A stretch of 64,000 bases of DNA from Oscillospiraceae bacterium. Lineage in GTDB: Bacteria > Bacillota > Clostridia > Oscillospirales > Oscillospiraceae. The notes under the pieces were generated by a model. That model saw only the letters and a list, made by a program, of their open reading frames with translations, was not told the origin of the DNA and made no database searches. A program made the translations under genes and the position numbers. Shown piece by piece: positions 1 through 8,744 of the stretch. Within the stretch, counting starts at the first letter, position 1. Every line of letters starts with the position of its first letter. Location of the stretch: the NCBI GenBank assembly GCA_021769865.1, contig JAETSB010000015.1, positions 1-64,000 on the forward strand, read 5' to 3'.

Positions 1-145
1 CATCAAAGCAGGTGTCCATGAGGTCCACCCGCACCCGCAGATCCTTTCCCAGTGTCCCGAAACAGCTTTTGCCGGCATAAAAGGGGCTGCCAATGATCTT
101 CCCGTCATCAAACAGCTTCCTCAGTTCCTGCTCAAAGAAATTCAT
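1..145 (-). CDS. Unknown small protein of the integrated element, C-terminus cut by window edge
   Basis: The reading frame starts at an ATG at 145 and runs off the left edge, giving about 48 residues beginning MNFFEQELRKLF. The start overlaps the stop of the upstream gene as ATGA, so the two are translationally coupled. The segment is hydrophilic with no membrane span. Its opening resembles small uncharacterised proteins I associate with clostridial conjugative elements, but I cannot name a family with confidence. The position inside the tRNA-Pro-linked element fits cargo of a mobile element. Confidence 0.55.
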   Translation of the reverse strand, partial: MNFFEQELRKLFDDGKIIGSPFYAGKSCFGTLGKDLRVRVDLMDTCFD

Positions 146-777
146 CGGTCCATCCCCTTTCGTCTGGGCTGCTTCTCCTGTTTTTCGGGTAGCTGAGGGT
201 TCGGCTTCAGCACATCCCTGGACAGATTGCGGACTATGGTGCGCTTCTGACCGTCAAGGACGAGCGTATCCTGGCTGCTGTTGCGGATTTTTTCTTCCCA
301 GAGGATCACCGCAGTACCAGAAGCCCGTACATCTCCCGCCACCGTGCCGTAAACGACGCACTGTCCGCTGAGCTTTGGGTATTTTCCGGCATCCTTGTTA
401 TCAAGGACCATTGCGGTGCCGGAAGCCCTGGCCTGTTCGCTCAGGACCGATCCCCGAATATAAGCGGAGTCCTCCGCCCTGGCGCAGCCGGACAGCGCGC
501 TCCGCTGGGTCACATACGCCTGATCGCAGGCAACGGCCTCATCCCGCAAGCAGGAATCCTTGTCCACGGAGGTGGCCCCGGCGGCGATGGCGTCATCGAA
601 AATCCAGGAGGCGTCATCGTCCTCCTGGGAGAGATTACACTCCGCCTCCACAAAGCCGCCCAGGTCCCCGGCCCGCACCTCAATGCCGACGTCCCGCAGG
701 GCGCGGATGCGGTGGAGAAAGGGGTACTTTTCGTGGGCGATATCGGTGATCTCAAATTTTTTTCTGCTCGTTTTCAT
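142..777 (-). CDS. Unknown element-borne protein, possible left-handed beta-helix
   Basis: About 211 residues. The middle part, roughly 40-160, has a quasi-repeating pattern of short hydrophobic/small-residue strands (AGDLGGF, CARAEDSAYIRGSVLS, SGQCVVYGTVAGDVRASGTAVI) like the hexapeptide-style coils of phage and mobile-element 'polymer-forming' proteins; the C-terminus is Lys/Arg/Gln-rich. An AAGAGGAG ribosome site lies directly before two consecutive ATGs; I chose the second (777), which has the better spacing. The stop overlaps the next gene as ATGA. No function can be assigned. The beta-helix reading is inference from pattern only. Confidence 0.6.
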   Translation of the reverse strand: MKTSRKKFEITDIAHEKYPFLHRIRALRDVGIEVRAGDLGGFVEAECNLSQEDDDASWIFDDAIAAGATSVDKDSCLRDEAVACDQAYVTQRSALSGCARAEDSAYIRGSVLSEQARASGTAMVLDNKDAGKYPKLSGQCVVYGTVAGDVRASGTAVILWEEKIRNSSQDTLVLDGQKRTIVRNLSRDVLKPNPQLPEKQEKQPRRKGMDR

Positions 778-797
778 CATCTCCTCTTTGCGTGAAG

Positions 798-829
798 CAG
801 GGGGACTGCCCATCAGGACAGTCCCCCTG
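798..829 (-). repeat. Inverted repeat between two element genes
   Basis: Eleven-base arms CAGGGGGACTG and CAGTCCCCCTG with a ten-base loop. There is no T-run on the minus-strand side, so it is more likely an mRNA processing or stability hairpin than a terminator. Confidence 0.5.
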
Positions 830-849
830 TTGTAAGTAAAATCGTGTTT

Positions 850-1278
850 TCACGCCTTTGCCGGACCACACGCCTCAATCCAGTCATCCAGGTTCAGGCT
901 GTCCGCCATCAGAATCGCCAGATCGTGGATTGCCGCGCGATCCTGGGCATCCGCCAGCTTGATTGCCGTCTCGAACAGTCCCCAGAGCAGCTCGACGATC
1001 ATGGGGCCGTCGTAGCTCTCCAGACACTCGTCTCGGGGCAGAACCTCCTCTCCATTGCCGCTGAGGATGTTCTGCTTCTGGCGCTGGATCAGATCGACAC
1101 TGTTTTGCAGGGCCTCCTGAGACAGCCCCCACGCTTTTGCGATGAGTCCAACTCCAGTTTCCAGTATGGCGATGGACGGGTGGTCAGGCTGTCCGCCCAG
1201 CCCCAGGGCGTCAATTGTTTCCGTGGTGATCTGCCGGAGCAGCTTCTCCGGTGCGGGGTGTTTTTCAATTTTTGTCAT
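850..1278 (-). CDS. Unknown 142-residue helical protein of the integrated element
   Basis: The start is ATG at 1278, nine bases after AAGGAGG; an in-frame longer reading has no ribosome site. The protein is predicted largely helical and acidic (runs such as EALQNSVDLIQRQ and IVELLWGLFETAIKLADAQDRAA), with no signal peptide, membrane span or cysteine motif. It sits in the same direction as its neighbours and is probably co-transcribed. I do not recognise the family. Confidence 0.6.
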   Translation of the reverse strand: MTKIEKHPAPEKLLRQITTETIDALGLGGQPDHPSIAILETGVGLIAKAWGLSQEALQNSVDLIQRQKQNILSGNGEEVLPRDECLESYDGPMIVELLWGLFETAIKLADAQDRAAIHDLAILMADSLNLDDWIEACGPAKA

Positions 1279-1409
1279 GTCATCGAACCTCCTTGATACT
1301 TTTTTGCCAGGGTTCCTGCCCACAACAATACCCGATTATTTGGGAGAAAGCCATCACGATATCCAACGAAAAAACAGGCGGAATCCCGGCGAAACCAACA
1401 GGGGCAGGG

Positions 1410-2195
1410 CTATCTGTCTCTTGACTTGCCCTGTTTTTTAGGACTCGCCTTCCGGCGGAGCGGGGCCTTGTCCCGGTGAAACGCCTCCGCAAACCGCCGC
1501 TCCGCCAGTTCCCGCCAGAGGGGGTTGTAATCGATCTGAACACGGTTTTCTTCCGCCGCGAAAGTAATGTGGGCGGCAACGGCAGGGCAGGTTTTGAAAA
1601 TGGCGGTCATGGCCTGGGTCATCTCCGAGTCATTGCTCATGAACAAACGGTGGGAGGAATCGTCGGTCTTGGCAGGGCAAGAACTTTTGTCATTCCATAG
1701 CAGCGCGACGGCGTTGGTTACGGGGATTGCGTGTTCTTTGGCGAAGGTTCTTGCCTGCAGCAGGATTTTCTCCGGCTGGAAGCTGCCGAAATCCACCGTG
1801 TAGAAGGTTTTCACGTTCCCATTCTCCTGGACCGAAAGCAGGGCCAGGGGGCTGTTCTCGTCCGCCGACCGCGGCGTGTGAAAGCACATCAAATGGCCCT
1901 GGTCCGCCAGCGCGGCCACCTGCGGTGCTGTCCCGCCGTGCTGCATATAAACGGCGGCGGCGACCAATTCGGAGGGCAGGATTTCGGCGTATGAAATGAC
2001 GCCATAAACAGCCTGTACGGTTTCTGGGCTGAAATTGTGTTTGAGAAAGCCGAAGGACGTTATCATCATTTGTAAAAAGCTATCTGAAAACTCGTCGCAC
2101 ATATCCAGACCGTAGCCGTACCAAGCCTCCGTCGTTTTGACGTCCGGGCAGGGGACAACCTGCCGGATCAACTGCTCAAACTTTTCTTTTGTCAG
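1410..2195 (-). CDS. Unknown 261-residue protein of the integrated element, likely CTG start
   Basis: No ATG lies near the ribosome site. AGGAGG at 2205-2210 is followed nine bases later by an in-frame CTG at 2195 (reading MTKEKFEQLIRQ), with a TTG eight codons further in as alternative. The body is soluble and mixed alpha/beta, with a Lys/Arg-rich C-terminus (RRKASPKKQGKSRDR). The ribosome site overlaps the stop of the upstream gene fragment, so the pair is coupled. Function unknown. Confidence 0.55.
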   Translation of the reverse strand: MTKEKFEQLIRQVVPCPDVKTTEAWYGYGLDMCDEFSDSFLQMMITSFGFLKHNFSPETVQAVYGVISYAEILPSELVAAAVYMQHGGTAPQVAALADQGHLMCFHTPRSADENSPLALLSVQENGNVKTFYTVDFGSFQPEKILLQARTFAKEHAIPVTNAVALLWNDKSSCPAKTDDSSHRLFMSNDSEMTQAMTAIFKTCPAVAAHITFAAEENRVQIDYNPLWRELAERRFAEAFHRDKAPLRRKASPKKQGKSRDR

Positions 2196-2208
2196 AGAGA
2201 ACCACCTC

Positions 2209-2760
2209 CTATGCGGCGCTCTGGAGCGCGTCCTGGTCCTCCTGCCGGAAGAGGGCGTCGATGTCCGAGAACTTCTGCTTGCGATTGAGCTTTTCCGTTG
2301 CCTTGCCGGGGATGGCCTGGAGCTTCAGCATTCTGGCCCACAGGTCCGGGTGGTGATCGTAGAGGTGCCGCAGCTCCGCCCGCCTGGCGTTGGGGCAGAA
2401 CCAGCAGCCGCCCCGGTCGGTGAAGGCGTAGACAGGAGAAAGCAGCCCCGCATCCTCGCAGAGCTGCCGTGCATCCTGTTCTGTGAAATTGTACTTTTCC
2501 AGCAGGGAAACCTGTCTGCCGCACTTCAGCCGGAGAAGCCGGTCCTGTTCATCCTGCGCAATGCCCACATACTGTACCGTCTCAGAGGGCAGGGTTTTCT
2601 GGTATCGCTCAATAGGGCGGACCTTGCAGTCCCGCTGGACCGCGCACTTCCCGCACAGGGGGAAAGAGCGGGCCATCCCCTGCATTTGCGAGATGGCGAG
2701 CTGCTTCCCACGGTGGCTTGCGAGGAAGTCAACAAGGGAGTTTATGACATCAAAGTAACG
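2209..2760 (-). pseudogene. PAPS-reductase-like protein, N-terminus lost
   Basis: The C-terminal part matches the phosphoadenosine-phosphosulfate reductase-like family carried by clostridial mobile elements: CAVQRDCKVRPIERY, then VSLLEKYNFTEQ, then the cysteine motif GGCWFCPN and HLYDHHPDLWARM. Relatives are usually near 300 residues with an N-terminal PP-loop (SGGKDS-type) for ATP; that half is absent. An open frame continues to about 2760, where it meets the truncated integrase, so the gene appears fused at a deletion junction. An internal ATG at 2685 could still give a 158-residue peptide, but without the nucleotide site it is unlikely to work. Confidence 0.65.
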
Positions 2761-3311
2761 GCTATCTCTTGTTTTTCCGCATACTCAAAGATTACATTCA
2801 GCGTTACATACTGGTGACGGATAGACTTGGGAGAAAGCGGCTTGCCCAGCTTGCTTTTATGCTCCGTCCGCAAGTAGATAAAATACCGTTGAATGTCTGC
2901 GGGGCTGATTTCTTGCAAGACCGCGCCTTGGAAATACTCTGTAATAGTTTTGGACATGTACTCGTAAAAGGCCACAGTGGAGGGCTTCGCGTTGCCGCCG
3001 CGAATTTGCAGGGTCAGCCAGTTGTCATTTACAAAGCTGACAAAATCATCGTGCCGTTTCTCCGGCGGGAGCATGTAGGCGCGGCCCTGGGCTTTCGCTT
3101 CCTTCTCCTTTTGATATTCCGCCCGGGCTTCGTTCTCCCATGCGTCCGCCGCACGTTCAGCGGCTTTTCTTGCTTTTGTTGGCGCTAATCCTTCCGGCGG
3201 GGTCCAGGTGGTGTAACGCCTTATCTGCTTGCCGTTCGCATCTCGTTCCAGGCAGACAGTGAAGCGGAAGGAAACCGTTTTCCCGTTCTTTTGATTCTCT
3301 CTGATAGTAGC
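2742..3311 (-). pseudogene. Tyrosine integrase, catalytic domain missing
   Basis: N-terminal half of a Tn916/phage-type tyrosine recombinase. An arm-type DNA-binding region (residues about 1-60, FRFTVCLERDANGKQIRR) is followed by the SAM-like core-binding domain (about 85-185, MSKTITEYFQGAVLQEI and LSPKSIRHQYVTLNVIFEYA). The family is normally about 380 residues; this copy stops near 189, before any R...HxxR...Y catalytic residues. The frame ends VTLMS-stop at the junction with the PAPS-reductase-like fragment. It lies 170 bases from the 3' end of tRNA-Pro in the orientation expected for a tRNA-targeting integrase. Confidence 0.8.
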
Positions 3312-3479
3312 CATTTGATACACCTTTCTTTCCGGCGTATCAAGGGCTTGCGGCCTCTTTTTTCGCGGTTGTGCGCTTTTTTGTGCGCTTTTGCCCTTTT
3401 GATGGATTCTCGAAGGGCTGTAAACTGCTTAAAAAGTAACGAAAAAGCCTTGAAACTTATCGTTTCAAGGCTTTCCCTG

Positions 3480-3555
<76 letters not shown>

Positions 3556-3585
3556 ATTTTTGCGCTTACTCATGTCAGCTTGTAT

Positions 3586-3614
3586 AGATTAGCACACTTC
3601 GCCAGGAAATGCAA
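3586..3614 (-). promoter_or_regulatory. Sigma-A promoter of tRNA-Pro
   Basis: On the minus strand TTGCAT, 17-base spacer, TAATCT, ending about 30 bases upstream of the mature tRNA 5' end. Confidence 0.6.
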
Positions 3615-3648
3615 GACCTATTTTCAAATTTTTTCTTAAAATTTTGTG

Positions 3649-3950
3649 TTATACTTTTGATAGTATACTTGACGTTTGCGTTGCGCCCAAAGCGCAGAAA
3701 CCCTCCAGCGGCTCGTAATAATGGCCCTCCTCCAGCGGGATAAACGGCTCCTGCGCCAACAGCTCCAGAATTCCACCGATTCGGTTTTAATCCGCTCTTG
3801 AATGGACGTATCGCCCCCCTGATGGATCACGAACTCCACGCTGGGATACCGGGACTGAAAATCCCGCAGCAGCCTCCGCAGCCAGTGAGCGGAGATGCTG
3901 TCCAGCGTTTCCACGCGGACCACGCCGCCCGGGTCATTGGCGGCGGCCTA
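3649..3950 (-). pseudogene. LysR-type regulator fragment
   Basis: Only the start of a LysR substrate-binding domain survives: VVRVETLDSISAHWL and FQSRYPSVEFVIHQGG in one frame, then ELLAQEPFIPLEEGHYYEPL in another frame up to a TAA at 3649. The HTH domain is missing and a stop lies just upstream of the fragment. At least one frameshift and deletions at both ends make it a relic. Confidence 0.75.
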
Positions 3951-4047
3951 TGGCTCCGGTTTTGCCGGCGGAAGCCCTGTTGAGCGACTTTACAGCTGTC
4001 CTCAGCTTTAACATTCGAGAGAGCCGGAAGATTCCATAAACGTTGAA

Positions 4048-4086
4048 CCCAGGGCCCCAGAGGATTTTCCCCCGGAGTCCTGGGTT
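4048..4086 (-). terminator. Terminator-like hairpin after the CheY-like gene
   Basis: Long GC-rich stem CCCAGGACTCCGGGG / CTCTGGGGCCCTGGG with few mismatches, eight bases after the last gene of the signalling operon. The T-run is weak. Confidence 0.55.
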
Positions 4087-4093
4087 TGAGCGC

Positions 4094-4456
4094 TCATGAC
4101 AACGCCTCTCCAAACACCTTCAAAAGCTGTTCCTGGTGGAACGGCTTATCCACGAACCCCTTGGCGCCGATCGCCTTGGCCCGTTCAAACGTATCCTCAT
4201 AGGCCAGGGAGGAGATCATCACGATCCGCGCGTCCGGGTGGTCTTTCAGAATGATTTCCGCGGCGTCCAGCCCGTCCATCCCCTGCATGATGATGTCCAT
4301 GGTCACCAGGTCGGGCTGTACCTCGGCGTAGCGCTCAATGGCGTCCTCACCGCTGCGGCAGTGCGCCGTGATCTCGTAATCCGTACCCTTCAGAACATCC
4401 TCCAGCTGGACCCGGACCAGCCGGGAATCGTCCACTACCATAATTCGCCTGCTCAT
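4094..4456 (-). CDS. Single-domain response regulator, CheY-like
   Basis: 120 residues, one receiver domain. It has the acidic pair in MVVDDS (residues 6-11), phospho-acceptor Asp in LVTMDIIM, Ser/Thr switch in IVMISS and Lys in VDKPF, the full set for phosphorylation and signalling. There is no output domain, as in CheY, so it should act by protein-protein contact, plausibly at the flagellar switch or as a phosphate sink. It is last in an operon whose upstream gene encodes a CheX-like phosphatase, which suggests that protein may dephosphorylate this or the other receiver. An AGGAGGGG site precedes the ATG. Confidence 0.85.
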   Translation of the reverse strand: MSRRIMVVDDSRLVRVQLEDVLKGTDYEITAHCRSGEDAIERYAEVQPDLVTMDIIMQGMDGLDAAEIILKDHPDARIVMISSLAYEDTFERAKAIGAKGFVDKPFHQEQLLKVFGEALS

Positions 4457-4474
4457 TTGCTGTACCCCTCCTGT

Positions 4475-4963
4475 TTAGGTCTCGTCCGGAACGGCCCCGC
4501 CCTCATGGGCGCTGGGCACGTGATGGATCAGCTGCGCGCCCTCCCTGTGCTCGTCGGAGTAAGTGAGGATGAACTGCGCCTCCTGCCCCTCCGGCTCATA
4601 GCGCCCATGGTAAAACACCGGGGCGCCGAAATGGGCCGAAACCTGCGTGGCCCGGAACATCGCTCCCACGACTTTGCCGCAGAGCACATTAAAATACTCT
4701 TTGCTGAATTCCTCCACATCCTCCGGCGTCACCGCATCCTCGTGGAAGGAATTGCGGGCCATGCGGGCCAGCAGGCTGGTATCCGCGCACAAGGTGAGAC
4801 TGGTGCCGAACCCCTTGTCAAACGTGATGTGGACCGTGCAGAGATCCTCTCCCAGCGGCTGTTCTCCCTGGTGCAGGCGGACCCCGGCGGTCCGCTCCGT
4901 CACGTCCTGGAGGGCCTGGTCCAATATCTGTTCAAGCTCTTCTCTTGTTGCGGCCGTATTCAT
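4475..4963 (-). CDS. CheX-like chemotaxis phosphatase-type protein
   Basis: 162 residues from ATG at 4963, behind GGGGGGAG; a longer frame exists without ribosome site. The fold features fit the CheC/CheX/FliY group: a beta segment (DLCTVHITFDKGFGTSLTLCAD), a helix with the ExxN-type motif seen in EEFSKEYFNVLCGKVVGAMF (Glu and Asn in place for phosphatase action), and a second beta repeat at the end. CheX dephosphorylates CheY-P in the cytoplasm. It lies between two single receivers, which supports that role. The assignment to CheX rather than CheC is from length and a single motif; family membership is fairly secure, the target is inferred. Confidence 0.7.
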   Translation of the reverse strand: MNTAATREELEQILDQALQDVTERTAGVRLHQGEQPLGEDLCTVHITFDKGFGTSLTLCADTSLLARMARNSFHEDAVTPEDVEEFSKEYFNVLCGKVVGAMFRATQVSAHFGAPVFYHGRYEPEGQEAQFILTYSDEHREGAQLIHHVPSAHEGGAVPDET

Positions 4964-4985
4964 AAAGCAAACTCCCCCCGGCGGT

Positions 4986-5399
4986 TCAGTACTGAATGGG
5001 GCTCTGCTTGCCCGGATCGAACACCCGCTGGATCCGTTCCAGCAGGTCGTCGGGAGCAAAGGGCTTCAAGACATAATCGCAGATCCCCAGCTTGATGCCT
5101 TCCATGACGGACTTCCGGTCCTCCTGTCCGGTCAGCATGATCACCGGAATATCGGCCCGGTCCTCCATAGCGCGGATCTCCCGCAGGGTCTCAAAGCCGT
5201 CCTTGGGGATCATACGGATGTCCAGCAGGATCAGGTCCGGCTTCTCCTGCTCCAGGAACCGCAGCGCCCGCGCGCCGGAATTGACCGTGACCACGTCGTA
5301 GTATTTTTCCAGGGTATCCGTGATCCTCAGTAAAATCGTAGCCGCGTCGTCTACTGCTAAAATGCGCTTGCGATAGCTTTTTCTTCTCACTTGAGTCAT
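4986..5399 (-). CDS. Single-domain response regulator
   Basis: 137 residues. Receiver domain with acidic pair LAVDDA (about 15-20), phospho-Asp in LILLDIRMIP, Thr in VIMLTG and Lys in VLKPF, followed by a short basic/polar tail and no DNA-binding domain. The ATG overlaps the stop of the upstream hybrid kinase as ATGA, so kinase and receiver are translationally coupled; the coupled kinase carries an Hpt domain that can pass phosphate to a free receiver such as this one. It differs in sequence from the CheY-like protein two genes downstream, so the operon has two diffusible outputs. Confidence 0.85.
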   Translation of the reverse strand: MTQVRRKSYRKRILAVDDAATILLRITDTLEKYYDVVTVNSGARALRFLEQEKPDLILLDIRMIPKDGFETLREIRAMEDRADIPVIMLTGQEDRKSVMEGIKLGICDYVLKPFAPDDLLERIQRVFDPGKQSPIQY

Positions 5400-8248
5400 C
5401 TGCTTCCCGTCTCCTTTTCAAGTTTGCTCAGAAGCTGGTTCAACAGGGCTTCCGCGTTGTCGTCCTCGTACAGCTTCAACTGTCCCTGGATTTCCCCGAG
5501 ACTGTTCGCCGCGTCCTGCGGCAGCTCGTGGCTCAGGAGCTCCTCCACGATTCCGGCGCATTCCTTTGACCGGAAATGCGCCAATTCATCCAAAGCCGCC
5601 CCGGCCCGCTCCTTCAGCTCCTGGGGAGTCAGGGGAGGAAGCTTTTCCGCCTGGGGCGCGTCTTGTCGGCGCTGTTCCAGGAACAGGCCGATGTTCTCCA
5701 GAAGCTCCTCATAGCTCTCCATCAGCGCGGGGAACTGGCGGGCGATAAAGTCTGTGTCGCCCTGCGCGGCAGCGTTCTCCTGGGCGCGGGCCATATTGGA
5801 GACCTCCATGGCCCCGATATTGGCGGACGCGCTCTTGAGGCCATGCACCTCCACCTGGTAGCGGGGAATGTCGGACACGGCAAGTTCCCGCAAGAGCCCC
5901 GTTTTGCGGCGGCCGTCCATATGGTAGAGCTCCAGCAGATCGGCAAAGCCCTCCGCGTCGCCGGCATAATAGCGGGACGCGGCGTCCGTATCAATTCCCT
6001 TGATTTGAAAAACGCTCAAGTCCACAGCGCCGGACGGCGCCTCCTCCCCTGCGGCCTGACGGCGTTCCTCCGGGACCCAGCGGTCCAGAAGCTGGCCCAG
6101 CTCTCTCCGGTCCAGAGGCTTGGCGATGAAGTCCTGGAAGCCCCGCTCCAGGAATCGCTCCCGCATGCCCGACATGGCGTTGGCGGTCAGGGCAATGATG
6201 GCGGGGGCGGTTCCGTTCTCCCCGCAGTCCCGGCGGATGATCTCCGCCGCCTCGATGCCGTCCATGACGGGCATCATATGATCCATAAAGATGATGTCAT
6301 ACCGGTTTTTGCGCACCAGCTCAATGGCCTCCGGCCCGCTTTCGGCCTCCGTGAGGTCGAAGGCATAGCTCTTTAAAAAGCCCCGCGCCACCTTTCGGTT
6401 GATCAGGTTGTCGTCCACAAGGAGGACCTTCACTCCGGGGGCGGTAAACGTCTCCGTGCCCTCCAGCTCCGCCATGGGGCCCTCCCGGACCTCCGCGATG
6501 GGGCGGCGGTCCACGATCTTCTGGGGAATGGTGATGGACACCGCGGTCCCCTCTCCATAGACGCTCTCCACGTTGATGGAGCCGCCCATCAGCTCTACCA
6601 TGTGCTTGACGATGGCCAGCCCCAGGCCGGTGCCCTCCACGCTGCGGTTGCGCTTGGCGTCCACCTGGCGGAAGTCCTCGAAGATCTTTTCCAAGTCCTC
6701 TTCCCGGATGCCGCAGCCGGTGTCCTCCACCCGGAAGGTGATCAGCTCCTCATCCTCCCGCCCGCCGGGCTTTCCGGTGACGCAGGCCTTCACGTAGCCC
6801 TCTTTCGTGAACTTGACGGCGTTGTTGAGTATGTTGATCAGGATCTGCTTGATTCGCCCCTCGTCGCCGCTGTACCGGCAGGGAAGCGCCTCGTCGCACT
6901 CGTATTTCATGATCAGCCCGCGCTTGGAGGCAGCCAGGTCCATCATGCCCACCACCTCGTCCACAACGGTCTTCAGATAATAGTCCGCGTATACCAGCTC
7001 CATCTTGCCCGCCTCCACTTTGGACAGGTCCAGGATGTCGTTGATGATGGCCAGCAGGTTCTTGGCGGCGGACTTCACATCCTTGGCGTGGGCGTATATG
7101 GAGGGGTCCGCGGTCTCCTCCATGATGATGTCGTTCAGCCCGATGATGGCGTTCATAGGGGTCCGGATCTCGTGGGACATGTTCGCCAGAAACTCGCTTT
7201 TGGCGATATTGGCCTTCTCCGCCTGCTGGCGCACCCGCTTGATCTCATTGATGTAGGCCTTGATGTCCGTCATGTCCAGGATCAGGATGACGCAGCCCTG
7301 TTTCCGGCCGTTTTCGTCGACGATCTGTTTGCTGTGGCATTCATAGTGCTGCCCATTGATGGAAAAGCTCCAAGGGATATTCTCGTTGAGCATCTCCTCC
7401 CGGAAATCCTCCACCACCCGGATGTCCTCCCCCAGCTTGTGGGAGGGCAGGCTGACGAAGATATGGGCGGCGGCCCGGTTGTAGCTGACCAGCCTGTCGT
7501 GGTCGTCCAGGGCGATGACCCCGTCCCCCAGGCTCTCCAGCACTTTTTCCGCCGCCAGATGCCGGAAGTCGTAGTTCCGGCGGCTCCATACTACGATGAC
7601 CACCATGGACATGGAGATGGCAAGCGTCACCGGGGTCAGGTCGAACACCCTTGTGAGCTTGCACACGTAGGCCGCCAGCATAATAATGGGCATAGTGGAA
7701 ATGGCCAGGATCGACTTATACTGGCGGTTGATCCGCTGGTCTGAGCGGAGGCGGACCGCCCGCACCAGGGTATGTATGCAGAGAGCATAGGGAATAACAA
7801 TGCGGGTCATCATAAAAAGCGCGTACAGCGGCCCATAGGCAATGCTGATATAACAGAAACCGTTCTCGGCGGCCAGCCATTGAAATTCCCGGTAAAAAAG
7901 CCCATTCCAGTTAAAAAACACGGTGGGAAGCACCAAAAAATTGATGACGCCGAGGAGGCCAAGCAGCTTCTTGGGCGGGGCCGCGTAACAGTAGGTGTAA
8001 ATAAACCAGCAGTAACAAAGCGGCACAAATGCGGATCCCACATTTTCCACCGTCACCGCAGCCACGGCGGCTTCCAGCGTAGGGGCGGTCAGCTCCAGCA
8101 GATAGCCCGCGTTCTGCACCAGAGTGCCGCACATAATGAGGATCAGCAGTTTCTGCTCCTGAGCCCCGGCCCCGTTGATCAACAGAAGCAGGGCGACAAA
8201 AATCAGGCATATGCCGAAGCATGTCAACACTATAACAAAATTTTCCAT
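5396..8248 (-). CDS. 7TM hybrid sensor histidine kinase (PAS-HisKA-HATPase-REC-Hpt)
   Basis: 950 residues from ATG at 8248, six bases after GGAGG; an ATG four codons upstream lacks spacing. Residues 1-225 hold about seven hydrophobic helices (histidine kinase N-terminal 7TM type). A PAS-like domain spans about 235-335. HisKA has the phospho-His in NMSHEIRTP (H359), and HATPase has N and G boxes (NILNNAVKF, DTGCGI, GTGLGL). The receiver phospho-Asp is D656 (FMDHMMP). A C-terminal Hpt has His802 in VEVHGLKSAS. It can therefore run a full His-Asp-His relay and hand phosphate to the coupled receivers downstream. The ligand of the 7TM sensor is unknown. Confidence 0.9.
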   Translation of the reverse strand: MENFVIVLTCFGICLIFVALLLLINGAGAQEQKLLILIMCGTLVQNAGYLLELTAPTLEAAVAAVTVENVGSAFVPLCYCWFIYTYCYAAPPKKLLGLLGVINFLVLPTVFFNWNGLFYREFQWLAAENGFCYISIAYGPLYALFMMTRIVIPYALCIHTLVRAVRLRSDQRINRQYKSILAISTMPIIMLAAYVCKLTRVFDLTPVTLAISMSMVVIVVWSRRNYDFRHLAAEKVLESLGDGVIALDDHDRLVSYNRAAAHIFVSLPSHKLGEDIRVVEDFREEMLNENIPWSFSINGQHYECHSKQIVDENGRKQGCVILILDMTDIKAYINEIKRVRQQAEKANIAKSEFLANMSHEIRTPMNAIIGLNDIIMEETADPSIYAHAKDVKSAAKNLLAIINDILDLSKVEAGKMELVYADYYLKTVVDEVVGMMDLAASKRGLIMKYECDEALPCRYSGDEGRIKQILINILNNAVKFTKEGYVKACVTGKPGGREDEELITFRVEDTGCGIREEDLEKIFEDFRQVDAKRNRSVEGTGLGLAIVKHMVELMGGSINVESVYGEGTAVSITIPQKIVDRRPIAEVREGPMAELEGTETFTAPGVKVLLVDDNLINRKVARGFLKSYAFDLTEAESGPEAIELVRKNRYDIIFMDHMMPVMDGIEAAEIIRRDCGENGTAPAIIALTANAMSGMRERFLERGFQDFIAKPLDRRELGQLLDRWVPEERRQAAGEEAPSGAVDLSVFQIKGIDTDAASRYYAGDAEGFADLLELYHMDGRRKTGLLRELAVSDIPRYQVEVHGLKSASANIGAMEVSNMARAQENAAAQGDTDFIARQFPALMESYEELLENIGLFLEQRRQDAPQAEKLPPLTPQELKERAGAALDELAHFRSKECAGIVEELLSHELPQDAANSLGEIQGQLKLYEDDNAEALLNQLLSKLEKETGSR

Positions 8249-8320
8249 TTTCGCCTCCATCCGCCCGAGCCCGCCGCTTTATGCCCGAACAGGGGAACGT
8301 AATGGGCTCTAATTGTATTT

Positions 8321-8349
8321 ACAATAGTACATTTCCCCCATGATGTCAA
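8321..8349 (-). promoter_or_regulatory. Sigma-A promoter of the kinase/CheX operon
   Basis: Minus strand TTGACA, 17-base spacer, TATTGT, about 75 bases upstream of the kinase start codon. Confidence 0.65.
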
Positions 8350-8404
8350 GGAATTCATATTTTCGGATCGTCCCTTCCCGCGCGGCTGGTTTTCCGGGAA
8401 GCGA

Positions 8405-8442
8405 AACCGCCGCGCCGCCGTGGACGGCGGCGCGGCGCGTCA
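8405..8442 (-). terminator. GC-only hairpin between the PEP-mutase relic and the kinase promoter
   Basis: Near-perfect arms CGCCGCGCCGCCG and CGGCGGCGCGGCG with a four-base loop. It would stop minus-strand transcription coming from the relic gene, but no T-run follows in either direction. Confidence 0.5.
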
Positions 8443-8443
8443 T

Positions 8444-8744
8444 CAAAAAACAGCATTGCGGAAATATGCTGACGACCATCGCTTTTTCAACACCCGTTTT
8501 TTCGGCGATGAGGGATTTTCCTGGGTCAGCTTCAAGCGTGAGGGACTTCGAGCTATGCTGCGCGAGGCTGAGGCCGGGAACATGGCGGCGTTCATAATAA
8601 GCGGCTTCCAGAATCAAGAAGTCGATTCCTTCTTCGATCTCATCCGGCCATGCCGCAAGCGTATGTCCTGAAAACAGGCGCAGTGCCGTTGCCGCTTCTG
8701 TCTGTACAATCTTTTGCGGACGATATAATCGTCCGCTCCATCGC
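8444..8744 (-). pseudogene. Possible remnant coding stretch, unidentified
   Basis: This gap has no intact gene. On the minus strand an open frame without start codon reads protein-like text (RLFSGHTLAAWPDEIEEGID, FLILEAAYYERRH) from about 8744 to the GC hairpin, preceded by an in-frame TGA. It may be the decayed tail of another gene of the flagellin neighbourhood. No family recognised. Confidence 0.3.

Noticed and set aside
8309-8617. 102-codon minus-strand gene
   Set aside because: The frame crosses the GC hairpin and the kinase promoter and has no ribosome site; only its upstream part might be a relic.
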